Part shown: positions 35,545 through 47,129 of the stretch, in pieces
Layout: each line of letters opens with the position of its first letter
Numbering within the stretch: the stretch's first letter is position 1
NCBI GenBank assembly: GCA_963556145.1
Contig: OY744462.1
Span: 1,302,001-1,366,000 of the forward strand
Direction: 5' to 3'
Length of the DNA stretch: 64,000 bases
Origin: Hygrocybe punicea
Taxonomy: Eukaryota > Basidiomycota > Agaricomycetes > Agaricales > Hygrophoraceae
The notes under the pieces: generated by a model
What the model saw: only the letters and a program-made list of their open reading frames with translations
Databases searched by the model: none
Told to the model about the DNA's origin: nothing
Program-made: the position numbers and the translations under genes

Positions 35545-36033
35545 AGGCACATTGAGAAATTTGGACTTGGTAGAATTTTGGGTGCTGTGTTTTGTATCTC
35601 ATGAAATACTGCTTGGATCAAGATGGTTATACAGTTTATGATTCTGGTTGTATTTCGAGCCTAGTGACAGACAAACATAGTACAGATGCAATGACGGCTC
35701 AAAGGACAAAAATAGAGAAGAATATGGTATATGTACTTCTAGGCCTTGAAAAGATGAACAACCTTCTCCCTCCAGTCTTCTTCATATGAGCTCTTTCAAT
35801 GTCATAATTTGACAGTATCATTTTGGGCGTCAAAAAGTACTGGTCTACCTTTTATTTCATCAACAACTCACTATATCCTAAATATTGTTCAAATGTAATT
35901 ACAGGCGTAGATAGTCCTCAAGACATAGTACAACTTTCCCTGTATAACCATCTTAATCCAAATAGTATTTCATGAGATACAAAACACAGCACCCAAAATT
36001 CTACCAAGTCCAAATTTCTCAATTGATTCAAAA
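35545..36033. mobile_element. MITE with ~90-bp terminal inverted repeats
   Basis: The left arm (35,549-35,635) beginning ATTGAGAAATTTGGACTTGG is inverted at 35,938-36,022. Both arms include GAATTTTGGGTGCTGTGTTTTG. A similar 10-bp phrase (AAAAAGGCAC / AAAAAGGTGC) borders both ends and may be a target duplication. The ~300-bp interior shows no gene. Confidence 0.65.
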
Positions 36034-36129
36034 AGGTGCAGTTGCTGCCATCAGATAGCAAAACAGCTGTAACATATCAACGGGTTGAGTACACATACAA
36101 TATTATACATTAGCATCGGTCTATATTCA

Positions 36130-37528
36130 TATTATAGAAGCGTCGCCTTGTTTCCACAACACCCTCTGCATCATTACCCTCTTCCACATACCCAACATGC
36201 CGTTTGATGGCTATTCTGGGCTGTGTAGTTGGTGTAGGCAAAGCTGTCTTGTTGCGAATCATAGTTGCTTCCTGAGAATATACATCAGTATTCGTTTAAT
36301 TCTTGATGTATTAAAGTGTTACCTCTGTGAAGTCACTGTCTACCAGTGCCAATGACCATAGATTCAGAATCATCTTGAATTTATCCTTCTTTACCGGAAC
36401 TGCCGATATTGTAAACTGAACCTCCACTATATCACCGATTCTAAAGCAAGTTGGGTTTGTTGGAATGAAGCTAATAAATATTTCCATCAGTAGGGATGTG
36501 ATCCCAATTCATCGTCACTCACCAATGTCGATTTCTATCAGACTTCAACTTGTAATAAAGTACGCAATTGTCCTGGCCATGAAAGTAGCGGGAATTCGCA
36601 AGTGAGGTTAATATGCCTTTTGGATCGATGACATACTTGAATGGAATGTGAGAGGAAGTGTTGTCATGTCGGCGATCAGTGAAATATCGGGTTCCTATTG
36701 CGAGTGCCATGTAATCCATGTATGTAGAAGGCGTAAAAGCTTGCATTGCTTTGTCAGGAAATTGACGAGCCAGTTTCTGGTGCAGAATCCGAAGGTTATC
36801 GATATAGGATTGAAAGCCCGTTGTATCAAGGCCAGTTACGACTATGCTTTGACGTATGAAGGGCGTTCGGCGTTCTGGTTGACTATTGCAGTGATTCATC
36901 AGAATGGTATTCAAGGAATTGATACGAATTTAGCACATACCTGGTTGTTATGGGTGGAAGATCTTTCGCCACCAAAATCGCTTGCAAACTTAATACCAAT
37001 TCTTGATGTTCGGATTCATCATTGGTTGGAAGTGTAAACTTCCAGCAATTTGGAGAGTCAACATGCACAATATTGACATTTGTGGCCTTCGCAAGCTGAC
37101 TTTCATCATCGTCTAAGCGTGCAGATATGATTTCCTGCAGATGTTCAGCTGTCAATTTGGTGTCAAATACTAGCCAGTATATATATGGTGGATATTGCTA
37201 ACATGCACCCTTGAAGTTGTAATAGTTGTCCATCACGTACAAAGCAGTGGTGAGATGTATATTGCGTGGCACAATTTCGTCCACTTCATGGATTATATCT
37301 TCCGCCATCACCGATCATATCCATATTGGCTTTTGATGTCCATGTGATGATAGCTTTCAGGATCCGTTTTGCTTTTGTTTTTGTATTGCATTCTTCAATA
37401 TTGAAGTTTGCGTCATTTTGCATAATACGGATCCTTTCCATGTCTTTCAAATGCACCACATAATGTTGGTTGTCAGCTGTCTGGTTTGGATATGGTATAG
37501 TCAAGCATGTACTCCAGCTTTTCCGCAT
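36130..37528 (-). CDS. Hypothetical protein gene, multi-exon, possibly broken
   Basis: Collinear minus-strand exons: a possible upstream part at 37,528-37,290 (HYVVHLKDMERIRIMQN; AKRILKAIITWTSKANMDM), then 37,155-36,945 (LDDDESQLAKATNVNIVHVDSP, ELVLSLQAILVAKDLPPITTR), 36,890-36,520 (ERRTPFIRQSIVVTGLD, LRILHQKLARQFPDKAMQAF, HGQDNCVLYYKL), and a C-terminal part to about 36,130 (RIGDIVEVQFTISAVPVKKDKFKMIL). A 58-nt GT-AG segment at about 36,887-36,944 can be an intron; otherwise a frameshift is needed there. I recognise a family of unnamed mushroom proteins but no function. The link between the 37.3-37.5 kb exons and the rest is uncertain. Confidence 0.5.
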
Positions 37529-37970
37529 TAATTCTGCATCACAGTATATGTGTGCACAGCATTAAAATTAGCCCCTATCCATTATGCATCAATATCTGTT
37601 AGTATACCCCATGTTTCTTAATTTGGCATTATGCATTTTTGTTTTATGAATACCCCTTTTTGTTTAGTCTCCATTCCTAACTTTAATTGAATTTGTCAAC
37701 AATTCATGAAATCTACCAGTATAAACTTGTGGCGAATATCATGTGGACAGTCATCCATTTTTCATGCATACCTTTGCGCTTTGCATGGAGTACATGGCCC
37801 AAGAAGCCTCGTTTGGTATATGAGCATGTGCCAATGGTGGATCCTCTGATGTTATTGTTGAAGTTTTGGATTCACTGATTCATCTTAAATTCATAGCTTA
37901 TTGTTTTTGAGTGATTTAAAGCGTGAGTGGAGATGATATCCACTATTCCATCAACTTTTACCACTCTCCA
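37529..37970. other. AT-rich intergenic region upstream of the split host gene
   Basis: No gene was recognised. The last ~100 bp would be the leader and promoter of the gene starting at 37,971. Confidence 0.4.
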
Positions 37971-38302
37971 ATGCCTCCCAAGAAGTCCACCGCCACGAAA
38001 TCAAACTCGAAAGCAAAATCCAAGGCCACCATGTATGCATCCCTATTTTACTCGGTATAACTGAAGTTTCTATTGCATGCACTAAAGACGGCCTTCTGCA
38101 ACAATGGAGAAGCGGAAGAAGGTCATCAAGACTTGGGCTGATGATGATATGTATGTGTCATCGTTTTAATCGTTATCTATTTTTGACCAATGGACAGTGT
38201 GGCTTTGTCCAATGCTAATGATGATGCCGTCAGTATTCAAAGCACTGGCAGTGTAATGGCACTGTCAACGCTCACAGAGCCCTTGCAGCATATCTTTCCC
38301 AG
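37971..38302 (+). CDS. Host gene split by the giant element, 5' part
   Basis: Exons 37,971-38,032, 38,088-38,150 and the start of exon 3 at 38,198-38,302, with GT-AG introns of 55 and 47 nt. It encodes a Lys/Ser-rich start (MPPKKSTATKSNSKAKSK) and then KVIKTWADDDIVALSNANDD. Exon 3 stops being host sequence at ...TTTCCCAG, where the giant element starts. Sequence right of the element (from 63,684) continues the same codon phase. I recognise no domain; the basic N-terminus would suit a nuclear protein. Without excision the product would run into the TIR and end early. Confidence 0.65.
38300..38302. repeat. 3-bp target site duplication (CAG), left
   Basis: CAG precedes the left TIR and CAG (63,681-63,683) follows the right TIR. 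Only three bases match. The restored host frame supports it being the true duplication. Confidence 0.6.
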
Positions 38303-38505
38303 TAACATTGGGAGAGCCGATGGGCTAAAGATCCAATCCCAGTGGATGGGCCGAGATGGGCCGAGATAAAATCCAGACCTATTGTATTGGATGGGCCGAG
38401 ATGAGCCGAGATATTTCTGTCCCTTGGTATTGAATGGGCCCATAAAGTTAGAAATAAGGATTTCCCACTAGAATTGAATGGGCCGAGATGGGGTTAGATA
38501 TTTAT
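38303..38505 (+). repeat. Left terminal inverted repeat of the giant element
   Basis: Begins TAACATTGGGAGAGCC and aligns with the reverse complement of 63,475-63,680 with few mismatches, through the AATGGGCCCATAAAGTTAGA block to the first minisatellite unit. Confidence 0.85.
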
Positions 38506-40085
38506 TTCCCACTGGCATTGGATGGGCCGAGATGGGGTGGGTTATTTATGTCCCATTGGCATTGGATGGGCTGAGATGGGGTGGGATATTTATTCCCCAC
38601 TGGCACTGGATGGACCCACATTGGGTGGGATATTTATTCCACACTGGCACTGGATGGGCCGAGGTGAGGTAGGATATTTATTCCCCAATGGCAGTGGATG
38701 GGCCGAGATGGGGTAGGATATTTATTCCCCACTGGCACTGGATGGGCCCACATTGGGTGGGATATTTATTCCACACTGGCACTGGATGGGCCGAGATGGG
38801 GTAGGACATTTATTCCCAATGGCAGTGGATGGGCCGAGATGGGGTAGGATATTTATTCCCAATGGCAGTGGATGGGCTGAGATGGGGTAGGATATTTATT
38901 CCCCACTGGCACTGGATGGACCCACATTGGGTGGGATATTTATTCCACACTGGCACTGGATGGGCCGAGGTGAGGTAGGATATTCATTCCCCAATGGCAG
39001 TGGATGGGCCGAGATGGGGTAGGATATTTATTCCCCACTGGCACTGGATGGGCCCACATTGGGTGGGATATTTATTCCACACTGGTACTGCATGGGCCGA
39101 GATAGGGTGGGATCTTTATTCCCCATGGCAGTGGATGGGCCGAGATGGGGTAGGATATTTATTCCCAATGGCAGTGGATGGGCCGAGATGGGGTAGGATA
39201 TTTATTCCCCACTGGCACTGGATGGACCCACATTGGGTGGGATATTTATTCCACACTGGCACTGGATGGGCCGAGATGGGGTAGGATATTTATTCCCAAT
39301 GGCAGTGGATGGGCCGAGATGGGGTAGGATATTTATTCCCCACTGGCACTGGATGGACCCACATTGGGTGGGATATTTATTCCACACTGGCACTGGATGG
39401 GCCGAGATGGGGTAGGATATTTATTCCCAATGGCAGTGGATGGGCCGAGATGGGGTAGGATATTTATTCCCCACTGGCACTGGATGGACCCACATTGGGT
39501 GGGATATTTATTCCCCACTGGCAGTGGATGGGCCCACATTGGGTGGGATATTTATTCCACACTGGCACTGGATGGGCCGAGATGGGGTAGGATATTTATT
39601 CCCAATGGCAGTGGATGGGCCGAGATGGGGTAGGATATTTATTCCCCACTGGCACTGGATGGGCCGAGATGGGGTGGGATATTTATTCCCCACTGGCAGT
39701 GGATGGGCCCACATTGGGTGGGATATTTATTCCACACTGGCACTGGATGGGCCGAGGTGAGGTAGGATATTTATTCCCCAATGGCAGTGGATGGGCCGAG
39801 ATGGGGTAGGACATTTATTCCCCACTGGCACTGGATGGGCCCACATTGGGTGGGATATTTATTCCACACTGGCACTGGATGGGCCGAGGTGAGGTAGGAT
39901 ATTTATTCCCCAATGGCAGTGGATGGGCCGAGATGGGGTAGGATATTTATTCCCCACTGGCAGTGGATGGGCCGAGGTGGGGTAAGATATTTATTCCCCA
40001 CTGGCACTGGATGGGCCGAGATGGGGTGGGATATTTATTCCACACTGGCACTGGCTTCGGTGGGATATTTATTCCCCACTAGCAG
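38478..40085 (+). repeat. Sub-terminal minisatellite array, left (~44-bp unit)
   Basis: About 36-37 tandem units of a ~44-bp consensus built from GGATGGGCCGAGATGGGGT and AGGATATTTATTCCCCACTG. Variants alternate GCCGAGATGGGG with CCCACATTGGG, giving a higher-order repeat of about 130 bp around 39,130-39,560. Units lack stop codons in several frames, so chance ORFs run across them. Confidence 0.9.
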
Positions 40086-40521
40086 TGGATGGGCCGACAT
40101 CAGGGGGACCAACATTTCCCACCAAACGTGGGGATGCGATATATCTGTCCCCTGGCAGAGAGGGAGATTTCTTTTCCACTGCCATTGGATGGGCCAAGAT
40201 TAAGGTAATATTTACTCTACACTGGCATCCACATCCAGAGGATAACGAAATCTCTTTCCTGACATTCTGTAGATATACGCTGCAGATATCAGGACATATT
40301 CTCGCCTCCCTGAACTTTAATAACCACATTTTTTACCAGTCATTCCACCTCTTACTGGACCTCACTTTTCCGTATTTGTATTGAAACATTATGCATTTCA
40401 ATGTAGCAAATGATACACATCACATCATGCAGACAGGACAAGGAAACAATGACAAAATTAACACATTGACTCTGGAGCATTGCAGATATGAAGACCAAGC
40501 TTGCAGCCAGACCAGAGAATA
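40086..40521. other. Array edge and gene-free spacer
   Basis: Degenerate last repeat units to about 40,215, then unique sequence without a supported gene. Confidence 0.4.
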
Positions 40522-41225
40522 TCACTTCCTTAACCTCTCACTGGTCCTCACATGTCCAGTCTTAGGTTTTTTGGGTTTGTCCTTTCTTTTTGATGATGCT
40601 CCCCCAGCACCTCCGCCATGGTGCGGTTTGCCCTTGCCCTTGCCCTTGTCCCCACTCGGTGGTCCAGGTGGATCCTCAACCTCATGCTCTTCCTCTTTCT
40701 CTTCCAAGAATGTCCTCAGCCTATCTGCTCTCTCCAACAACTTGTGAGTGTGTTCCGCGGTGTACGAAGATCCCCACACATATTCGGGAATCCCCCTGGT
40801 AGAGTCGAAGTCGCCTTCGGTGAAGTGAGTGGCCGCAAATTCTCGTAAGGCCAGGCCAATGACCAATAGAATAACTGCAATGTCAGCCAGATATTGCAAC
40901 GTCTCCATCCATACCATGATCTCTTCTAGAGCATTGCCATCATGGAACTCAGGCGGCAGAAATTGGCCGGGGTAACTCCATGACATCCAGGCATGTTCAG
41001 GATTATTGACGTCCCATTCCTGACCCAGGTTATTCATTTCAACACGTATTCTTGAAATGTATTACTCACATAATGGTCATAGCAAAACTTGACCAAACTC
41101 AGGTATTGCCTACTGTCGTTCAAGGTTTGTAAATATGCAAATCTTGCCTCTTTGTCTGGGCCGACTGCGGCTGGACTAAACAACCAGATAAACAAATGGA
41201 AATGCACATGGGGCAGATAATGCAT
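40522..41225 (-). CDS. Hypothetical cargo protein with one hydrophobic helix
   Basis: Exon 1 41,225-41,070 (MHYLPHVHFHLFIWLFSP...), a 50-nt intron, exon 2 41,019-40,522 in the same frame, about 217 residues. The N-terminus is hydrophobic. A probable transmembrane or buried helix (IAVILLVIGLALREF) lies mid-protein. The C-terminus is a charged tail with GKGKGKPHHGGGAGG and KRKDKPKKPK. The lysine-rich tail could be a nuclear localisation signal. No known domain. It starts six bases after the stop of the neighbouring gene (41,231) on the same strand, a very tight spacing. Confidence 0.55.
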
Positions 41226-41230
41226 ATCAC

Positions 41231-42758
41231 TTATGATCGATTTGGCAATGTGCTTGCGGCCCCGTACTCAATCCGTGTTGAAGGTCCAGGCTCGTTGTCC
41301 GAGATGTCGTCATCATCAGAAATATCCACATATCTCCTTTTCTTGGCGTTTTTGTTCTTCAACAGATTCTCTGTATCTGAGGCCCTCGCAGACTTGAATT
41401 TGAGGGCCACCAACCCGCCTGCCTGCCGGTTCTCCCAGTGGTCAAAGACCAGCTTCAGCTGGTCCTTCTTCATCTTTGTCGGCTCCATTATCTGCTGTCC
41501 ATTGGGGAGATACTCAGCATCTATAAATTCCCCCAGGGAATCTCTTATCCTCAACCATGGGACTGTCGCATTCTGGTTGTTCGTATATTGGCCTGCAACA
41601 TATGGTGAGTCATGTTTTATTCCAGACATTCTGCTCAACTTACGGTAGGACATTGTCACAAATGCCCTAAAGACATCCTTCTTCTTCGGCAGTGACATCC
41701 CCTTTGTGTCAGGGAGGATGGGTGCACCAAACTCGTCAACTTGCAAGACAAATGGCATGCTCTTATCGTGTTCCTTCCTGGGCAGGCTGGGACCCTTTCC
41801 CTTGTCGACATCACTTTCTTCTCCATCACTCTGCTCATCTAATGTATGATCAGAGAAGTGAATGTTGATGATACCTTGAACATACCATATTCGGTAAACA
41901 CCCACTCATTCCATAATTTCATCACCTCGTCCTGGAAAGTTTTGCTTTTTGAAAAAATTTCCCCTTGAATGTTGTGGGTTTCAAATCTACCGATAATGTT
42001 GGGTGAGTTCAAATAATTTGCAGCAGGTGAAATATTACTTCGTTGTTTGAGCAACGCCTTTCCGATCCTTCCAGCCAACCAAGACAAGCACCTTCGCCCC
42101 CATCTGCACATCCAATTCCTTTACAAACTTGCTAACCACCTTGCTCATCGAATTTTCCGCATTGCTACCCCAGAGGCTTCAGTAGAAGACAACGATGTGA
42201 GAAAAGGTTTTCACTTACCTACTCCGCACTTCATCTGTTAGTTTCCCACTATTCCACTCCGCAGCGAGACCCTCAAACTCTGCCCTTCTTTCGGGGGTCA
42301 ACTTCTCCATGACCCAGGTGCAAGCATCTTTATATACAGCGATGAACTCCTTGCTTCCGGGCTTTCCACCTGAAAGCTCCTGGATTCTCTCTTTTATTTC
42401 CTCCTTCATCTTCTCCACCACAACAGCGCGTAAGTCCCATGTTCTGACAAATTTCGCTCGAGTCTTCTTTTTGCCAGCATCCTCATGTCCATCATCCTTG
42501 TGATTCTACAACCATATGATGATTTTCTACATAGAACGTGATGTCAGCCTATATGTGAGTATAGCTTATAAGGCGAAGTTCAAGTACTTTGGCCAAACCC
42601 TCAATGTGACCATCGTTAACAACTTCCCTGCTCTTCTTCTTTATTTCCGAATGAATTCTTTTAATGATCACTGTCTTGCTGTCCCTGTCAGGGGCATTTT
42701 GGTAATCCTGCTTATGGTTTTTCAGGATTTCAAGATATTCGGGAATGACCCAACTCAT
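41231..42758 (-). CDS. Hypothetical cargo protein, multi-exon
   Basis: Start MSWVIPEYLEILKNHKQ at 42,758. Exons follow with short GT-AG introns: NHKDDGHEDAGKKKTRAKFVRTW...CTWVMEKLTPERRAEFEGL (about 42,505-42,225), NAENSMSKVVSKFVKELDVQMG...VFTEYGMFK (about 42,180-41,880), and DEQSDGEESDVDKGKG...LPRKEHDKSMPFVLQVDEFG to 41,231. The last exon includes VPWLRIRDSLGEFIDAEYLPNG and an acidic, Lys-rich tail (KKRRYVDISDDDD). I recognise the layout as a recurrent unnamed family in Agaricomycete genomes, often near repeats. Function is unknown. No premature stops. A degenerate CG-rich palindrome-like stretch lies upstream near 42,890-42,930. Confidence 0.6.
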
Positions 42759-43208
42759 AGTGGAGGGGATGATAGTGGGGATAATTTTGACGTGATGCTA
42801 AGGGGGGTGAGCAAGGGGGAAACAATTTTCAACCATCCAAACACGATCATGTGATGCAGGGATTGGATCACGGTCACATGACCTGTGTGACCTGTCATGG
42901 CCGATTCACCTGCTGCGACATGTCACATCACATGTATTGCACAGGATTCAACCTTTAAGTTTTGCACAAACATGGGATACATTTTGACAACTACTAAAAA
43001 TACAGTAATGCAATGTATGTAACGAGACATAAAATACAAAATTTGCAGAATCGAAAGCTGACAACAATGGGGACAATGACAACATTTGCAGATGGAAACT
43101 TATAGTGGAAAATCTAATGATAAATAATGAGAGGCAGACGTGACTGGTAAATGATTGATTAAGCATGAGCCGGTATTCTGCTAACGAACAGCAGAACACC
43201 TACTTGGT
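42759..43208. other. Intergenic spacer in the giant element
   Basis: No gene seen. Near 42,870-42,935 it holds repeated GTCACATGACCTGTGTGACC and GACATGTCACATCACATG phrases similar to those upstream of the KDZ gene. Confidence 0.4.
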
Positions 43209-46200
43209 TCAGGATGCAGTGGCAACATCCATATCGCCATCAGGGCTGTAAATTGGCTCCCTAGCAAAATCCCTCTTTTCCGTGGATGTTAAAGCTAATG
43301 CCTTTGCCGCATCAGAATTCCTACACTCAATCTTGAACATTGGACCGCTCCAATTGAAACTCCAAGTGTCGCTTGTTATCGGAGCTTCATCATCCAGCAG
43401 GGTTTCCATCAAGGGCATCAATTTGGGCCACTGAGTCTCGAAATGCGCCAGGATCTTCCTTTCTAGTTTGAGGGAGGTGCAACCGGTTGTCAAGGGCACG
43501 TTCACCAATTGTGCCTGCCTCTCACGTTTGTAAAATATGAGGCAGAGGCAAAACTGAAGCAGAGCACATTTGAAGATGTAGGAAGGATGCACCCATATCC
43601 CACCCAAAATCGTCACATATTCTCCTGCAAACCAGGTGCAGAATCGGCGGTATCGCAATCGGGCGAAGGTCTCTTCCTCCTCTTCCAAGTCATCCATCTC
43701 ACCACTGTAATGGTTTCGATTGATCACCTCCGCCATCTCCAGAAGATTGCCCACAATCACCACATCCAAGAGGCCAGCAGGGGTCGACACATCAGGAATG
43801 TGATGTTCGCGATCTACACCTGTTGAGGATCATGATTTAGGTAGAGGGATGAGAACATGAACAGCAACGACATACCGACAGCTGAAGCCTCATTGACACA
43901 CAAATGTTCATGCCACATACCCATCATTCTGCTCAGAATGGTCCGGGTGGTATTATGTTGAGTATTTGTGATGGAGTAGGACATGACGAAGGTGTGGATG
44001 ATTCCAAAACAGGTGTCCTTGATCGACGATGTGGCATAGAAGTGATTTCCATATACGATGGAGTCCTGCAGGGTGACTACATAATGGACTGTGTTCGGCC
44101 TTTGGAAACTGGCATCATTTGTTAGATAAGTCTGTGATGGAATGAATAACGCTCACAAGACATCATTTGGCGTCAACAGCACCCCCTCTTTCTCCCAGAT
44201 GCCTTTGGATGGACTGAGGGGACCCCAACCCTTTCCAAACGCATGACGAGTCGTCATGTCTCCATTGCTATTCCAGGGTGGTGTCTCTCTGTTGCGGCGC
44301 ATGACAACCCAATACTTGCTGCCTGTCATTACCCTTACAACCGTGGCAAAACCATCATCATCAGCATGTGGCCAAGAAGTTGCACCCCGCAATGCCGCAG
44401 TCCCCCACGAGAGTTCATCCGCGAATGTTTTGCCTGGAATATAACCTGGTTGTCCCCGGGTTTCCGACATGGCCTGCTCATGGGATGCCAGCGAGCTGGA
44501 GGAGAGCATCTTTGTCAAATGAAAACTGAGGATAGATAATTTCGCATCATACCGGTACATGGGCGGTGGATGAACCGTGAGGTGACCCATGGGAAAGTCC
44601 AGCATGTTCCAGATGTGTCTTCGTCCTTCTAACAGAGATGCATTATACAAATCTTGCAGAGTCCCGACATGCAGCATCTTTCCATGACTTTTCCGGGTGC
44701 GAAAGGAACCAACTTTGTCATTTGGTGAGTAACAGCAAGGATCAGTAAAAGGACAAGACAAACCCTGCACATTACGCTCATGTTTGAGACTCCCAAGTCT
44801 GGAGAGACCTTCCAGGTCAAACTGGTGACGTTCCTGCTGTGGGACTCCATGGACCAGGATATGTCTTTGTTCAAAGATATCCTGGATCGTCGAGGTATCC
44901 ATTTGGAGGTACTGATCATATGCCACTACAAAAATACTCGAACCATCCGGATCAAATTCTGGGTTGCTAGCGGATGGTAGGTGATGAAGAGGTCTTCCAT
45001 CTTCATATAAGGCCTCCACCTCCTCTTGGATGGTTCGTAAACACCAATATTCACATTCATCCTGTGTTGTCCATGTAAATAAATCAAACCAACAACTAGA
45101 AATAGGACTAACCGAGCCCGCATTACTTTGAAATGTGAAATGAGCTGCTTCTGCATTTCGGTCGGCTCCAAAAACCCTGAGAGGCACATGATCCTCAGAC
45201 ATCTGTTGCTCTGGTTAGTTGATATCTCGGGCATTAGAGACGAACTGACTTCAGGAAGTTCGAGGTTTTTGACCGGAGTGCCATTGAATGACTAATTTCC
45301 ATCATTAACTCATGTGCATTGAAAGATTGGTCACAAAGTTATACTCACTTCACCGGGCAGTTCTGATGAAATCATCTGACTTCTGTCCATAAGCTTCCTT
45401 TTTTTGCGGCTGTTCCATTTCGAAGCTGGTGCATGCCGTTTCTTGCTTGCAGTGAAGTAGGTCTGGTACCCAGCAGGAGGTCCGTTTTGTGTCGTCTTCC
45501 CTTTGAGAGCATTGGTTTGCGAGCGCGTTACCGGGCGCAATTGGGTTCCTAGCTCAGTTTCGCTTTCTTCTGATTCCTCCTCCTCCTCCTCCTCTTTGCC
45601 TTCCCCCTCAGGTCGTGGTCTGGTACCTTCACCCTGTTCGCCCTCCACCGCTGGCGGTGGTCCACCCCCCTCCGCCACTGGTCCACCCCCTTCCACCACT
45701 GGCAGCGGTCCACCGCCCTCCACCACTGGCGGTGGTCTGTTGCTCTCCACCGCTGGCGGTGGGCCATCGCTCTGTACCGCTGCTTGTGGTCCATCGCCCT
45801 CCACAGCTGGCGGTTGTTCAATGCTCTCCACTGCCAGTGGTGGCCCATTGCCCTCCACAGCCAGTGGTGGTCCATCACCCTCCACCGCCAGTGGTGGTCC
45901 ATCGCCCTCCACTGCCAGTGGTCCATCGCCCTCCACCTCCAGCGGTGGTCCATCCCCCTCCACAGCTGGCGGTGGTCCACCCCCCTCCGCTGCTGGTGGC
46001 GGTCTATCGCCCTCCACCGCTGGTGGTGGTCCATCGCCCTCCTCCTCCACCGGTGATCCATCGCCCTCCACTGCTGGTTGTGGTCCATCACCCTCCAAAG
46101 CCGGCGGGGGTTCATCACACTCTCCAGGTTGGCCCTCCCCCCCTGGCTGTGGTTCGTCCCCCCGCCCCTGCTGATCCTGCCCTTGCGCCGGTTGTGGCTC

Positions 46201-46944
46201 CCCCTCACTCTGCTGGGCCTCCCCTTGAGGCTGTAGTGGCTCATTGTTCATTTGCTCTTCCTCCCCAACCGGTTGCAGCTGCTCCCTGTCCTGTTCGTGA
46301 GCTTCCCCTTCATCGTGTTGCAGCTGTTCCCCCCTCCGCTGGTCGTCCCCTTGAGGCTGTGGCGGCTCACTGCTCATTTGCTCTTCCTCTCCCGGTGGGT
46401 GCAAAAGGTCCTCCACCTCCTCCTCCTCCATCCACCACGGCCGCTGCCCCGCAGAGTTGTTCCTCTGCCAAGGCTCGTCTTGGTAGTCAGACCAGTTTGT
46501 CTGCCCTGGCCGCCAGACGGGGTCATCCTCCTCCTCCTCCTCCTCCTCCTCCTCCTCCTCCTCCTCCTGGCGCTGCTTCTTCTCCCCCTGCTGCTGCTCT
46601 GCACCCATGTCGATATCCACGTCGACATCCATGTCGACATCGACATCCACTGCCGTTGGTTCCTCCATGTCCATGTCGGCGTCTTCCTTGCTCCCCTGCT
46701 CCTTCTCTTTCCCCTTGGGCTCCGGCTCGGCTGGCTGCTCTTGCTTTTTCTCATGTTGCCACCTGGTGCCGTTGTCCAATTCTGACTCACTGTCATCATC
46801 AATGATGATGACAGGTTCCTCAGATCTGCTCGTGGATGCTGTGTTCTGATTTGCTTGGTGATGTTTAGGGACTGAGATAACGGGCCCTGTGTTGGAGTTA
46901 AATCCTGGGTCAAGGAATGGGAAGGCATGATGGAATACATACAT
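43209..46944 (-). CDS. JmjC-domain protein with long disordered N-terminus
   Basis: Model: exons 46,944-45,349, 45,291-45,250, 45,202-44,157, 44,108-43,876 and 43,819-43,209, all joining in frame to 1,175 residues. Residues 1-530 are disordered: a Glu run, alternating Asp/Val, and about 20 tandem ~10-residue repeats (EGDGPPPAV-like). Next comes a Lys/Arg-rich block. The JmjC core follows: SWPHADDDGFATVVRVMTG (iron ligands His and Asp near residues 825 and 827) and RPNTVHYVVTLQDSIVYGNH (third ligand His near 903). JmjC enzymes are Fe(II)/2-oxoglutarate dioxygenases, many of them histone demethylases. The substrate is unknown here. I recognise this as a repeated mushroom JmjC family. No lesions are seen. 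Exon 3 may hide one or two further in-frame introns. Confidence 0.78.
45640..46140 (-). repeat. Coding minisatellite in the JmjC gene
   Basis: Tandem ~24-30 bp units (GTCCATCGCCCTCCACCGCT-type on the plus strand) encode the EGDGPPPAV-like repeats. Units are diverged, and the lengths are multiples of three so the frame is kept. Confidence 0.8.
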
Positions 46945-47129
46945 TTAGAATACCAATCCAAGTGCATGTTCTCATCCTCGTAACGGAGGGAGAGCTGCTC
47001 AAATTCTCATAGGAACAATTGGAGTTCCGTCTTTGCATTGGAACCAGTCGACATTCGGAGCAACATTTGCCAAAGACAGCGTTCCGTTTGCATCAGGCAG
47101 GAGGGCTTATGATTACCAAGCAATAGTTT

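Noticed and set aside
38478..40085. CRISPR-like array of regularly spaced repeats
   Set aside because: The units are contiguous with no unique spacers, and the sequence is eukaryotic; it is a minisatellite.
45503..46805. Plus-strand ORFs of 177-396 residues with Pro/Leu repeats
   Set aside because: They are antisense to the coding minisatellite of the JmjC gene, whose frame joins exactly to the downstream exons.
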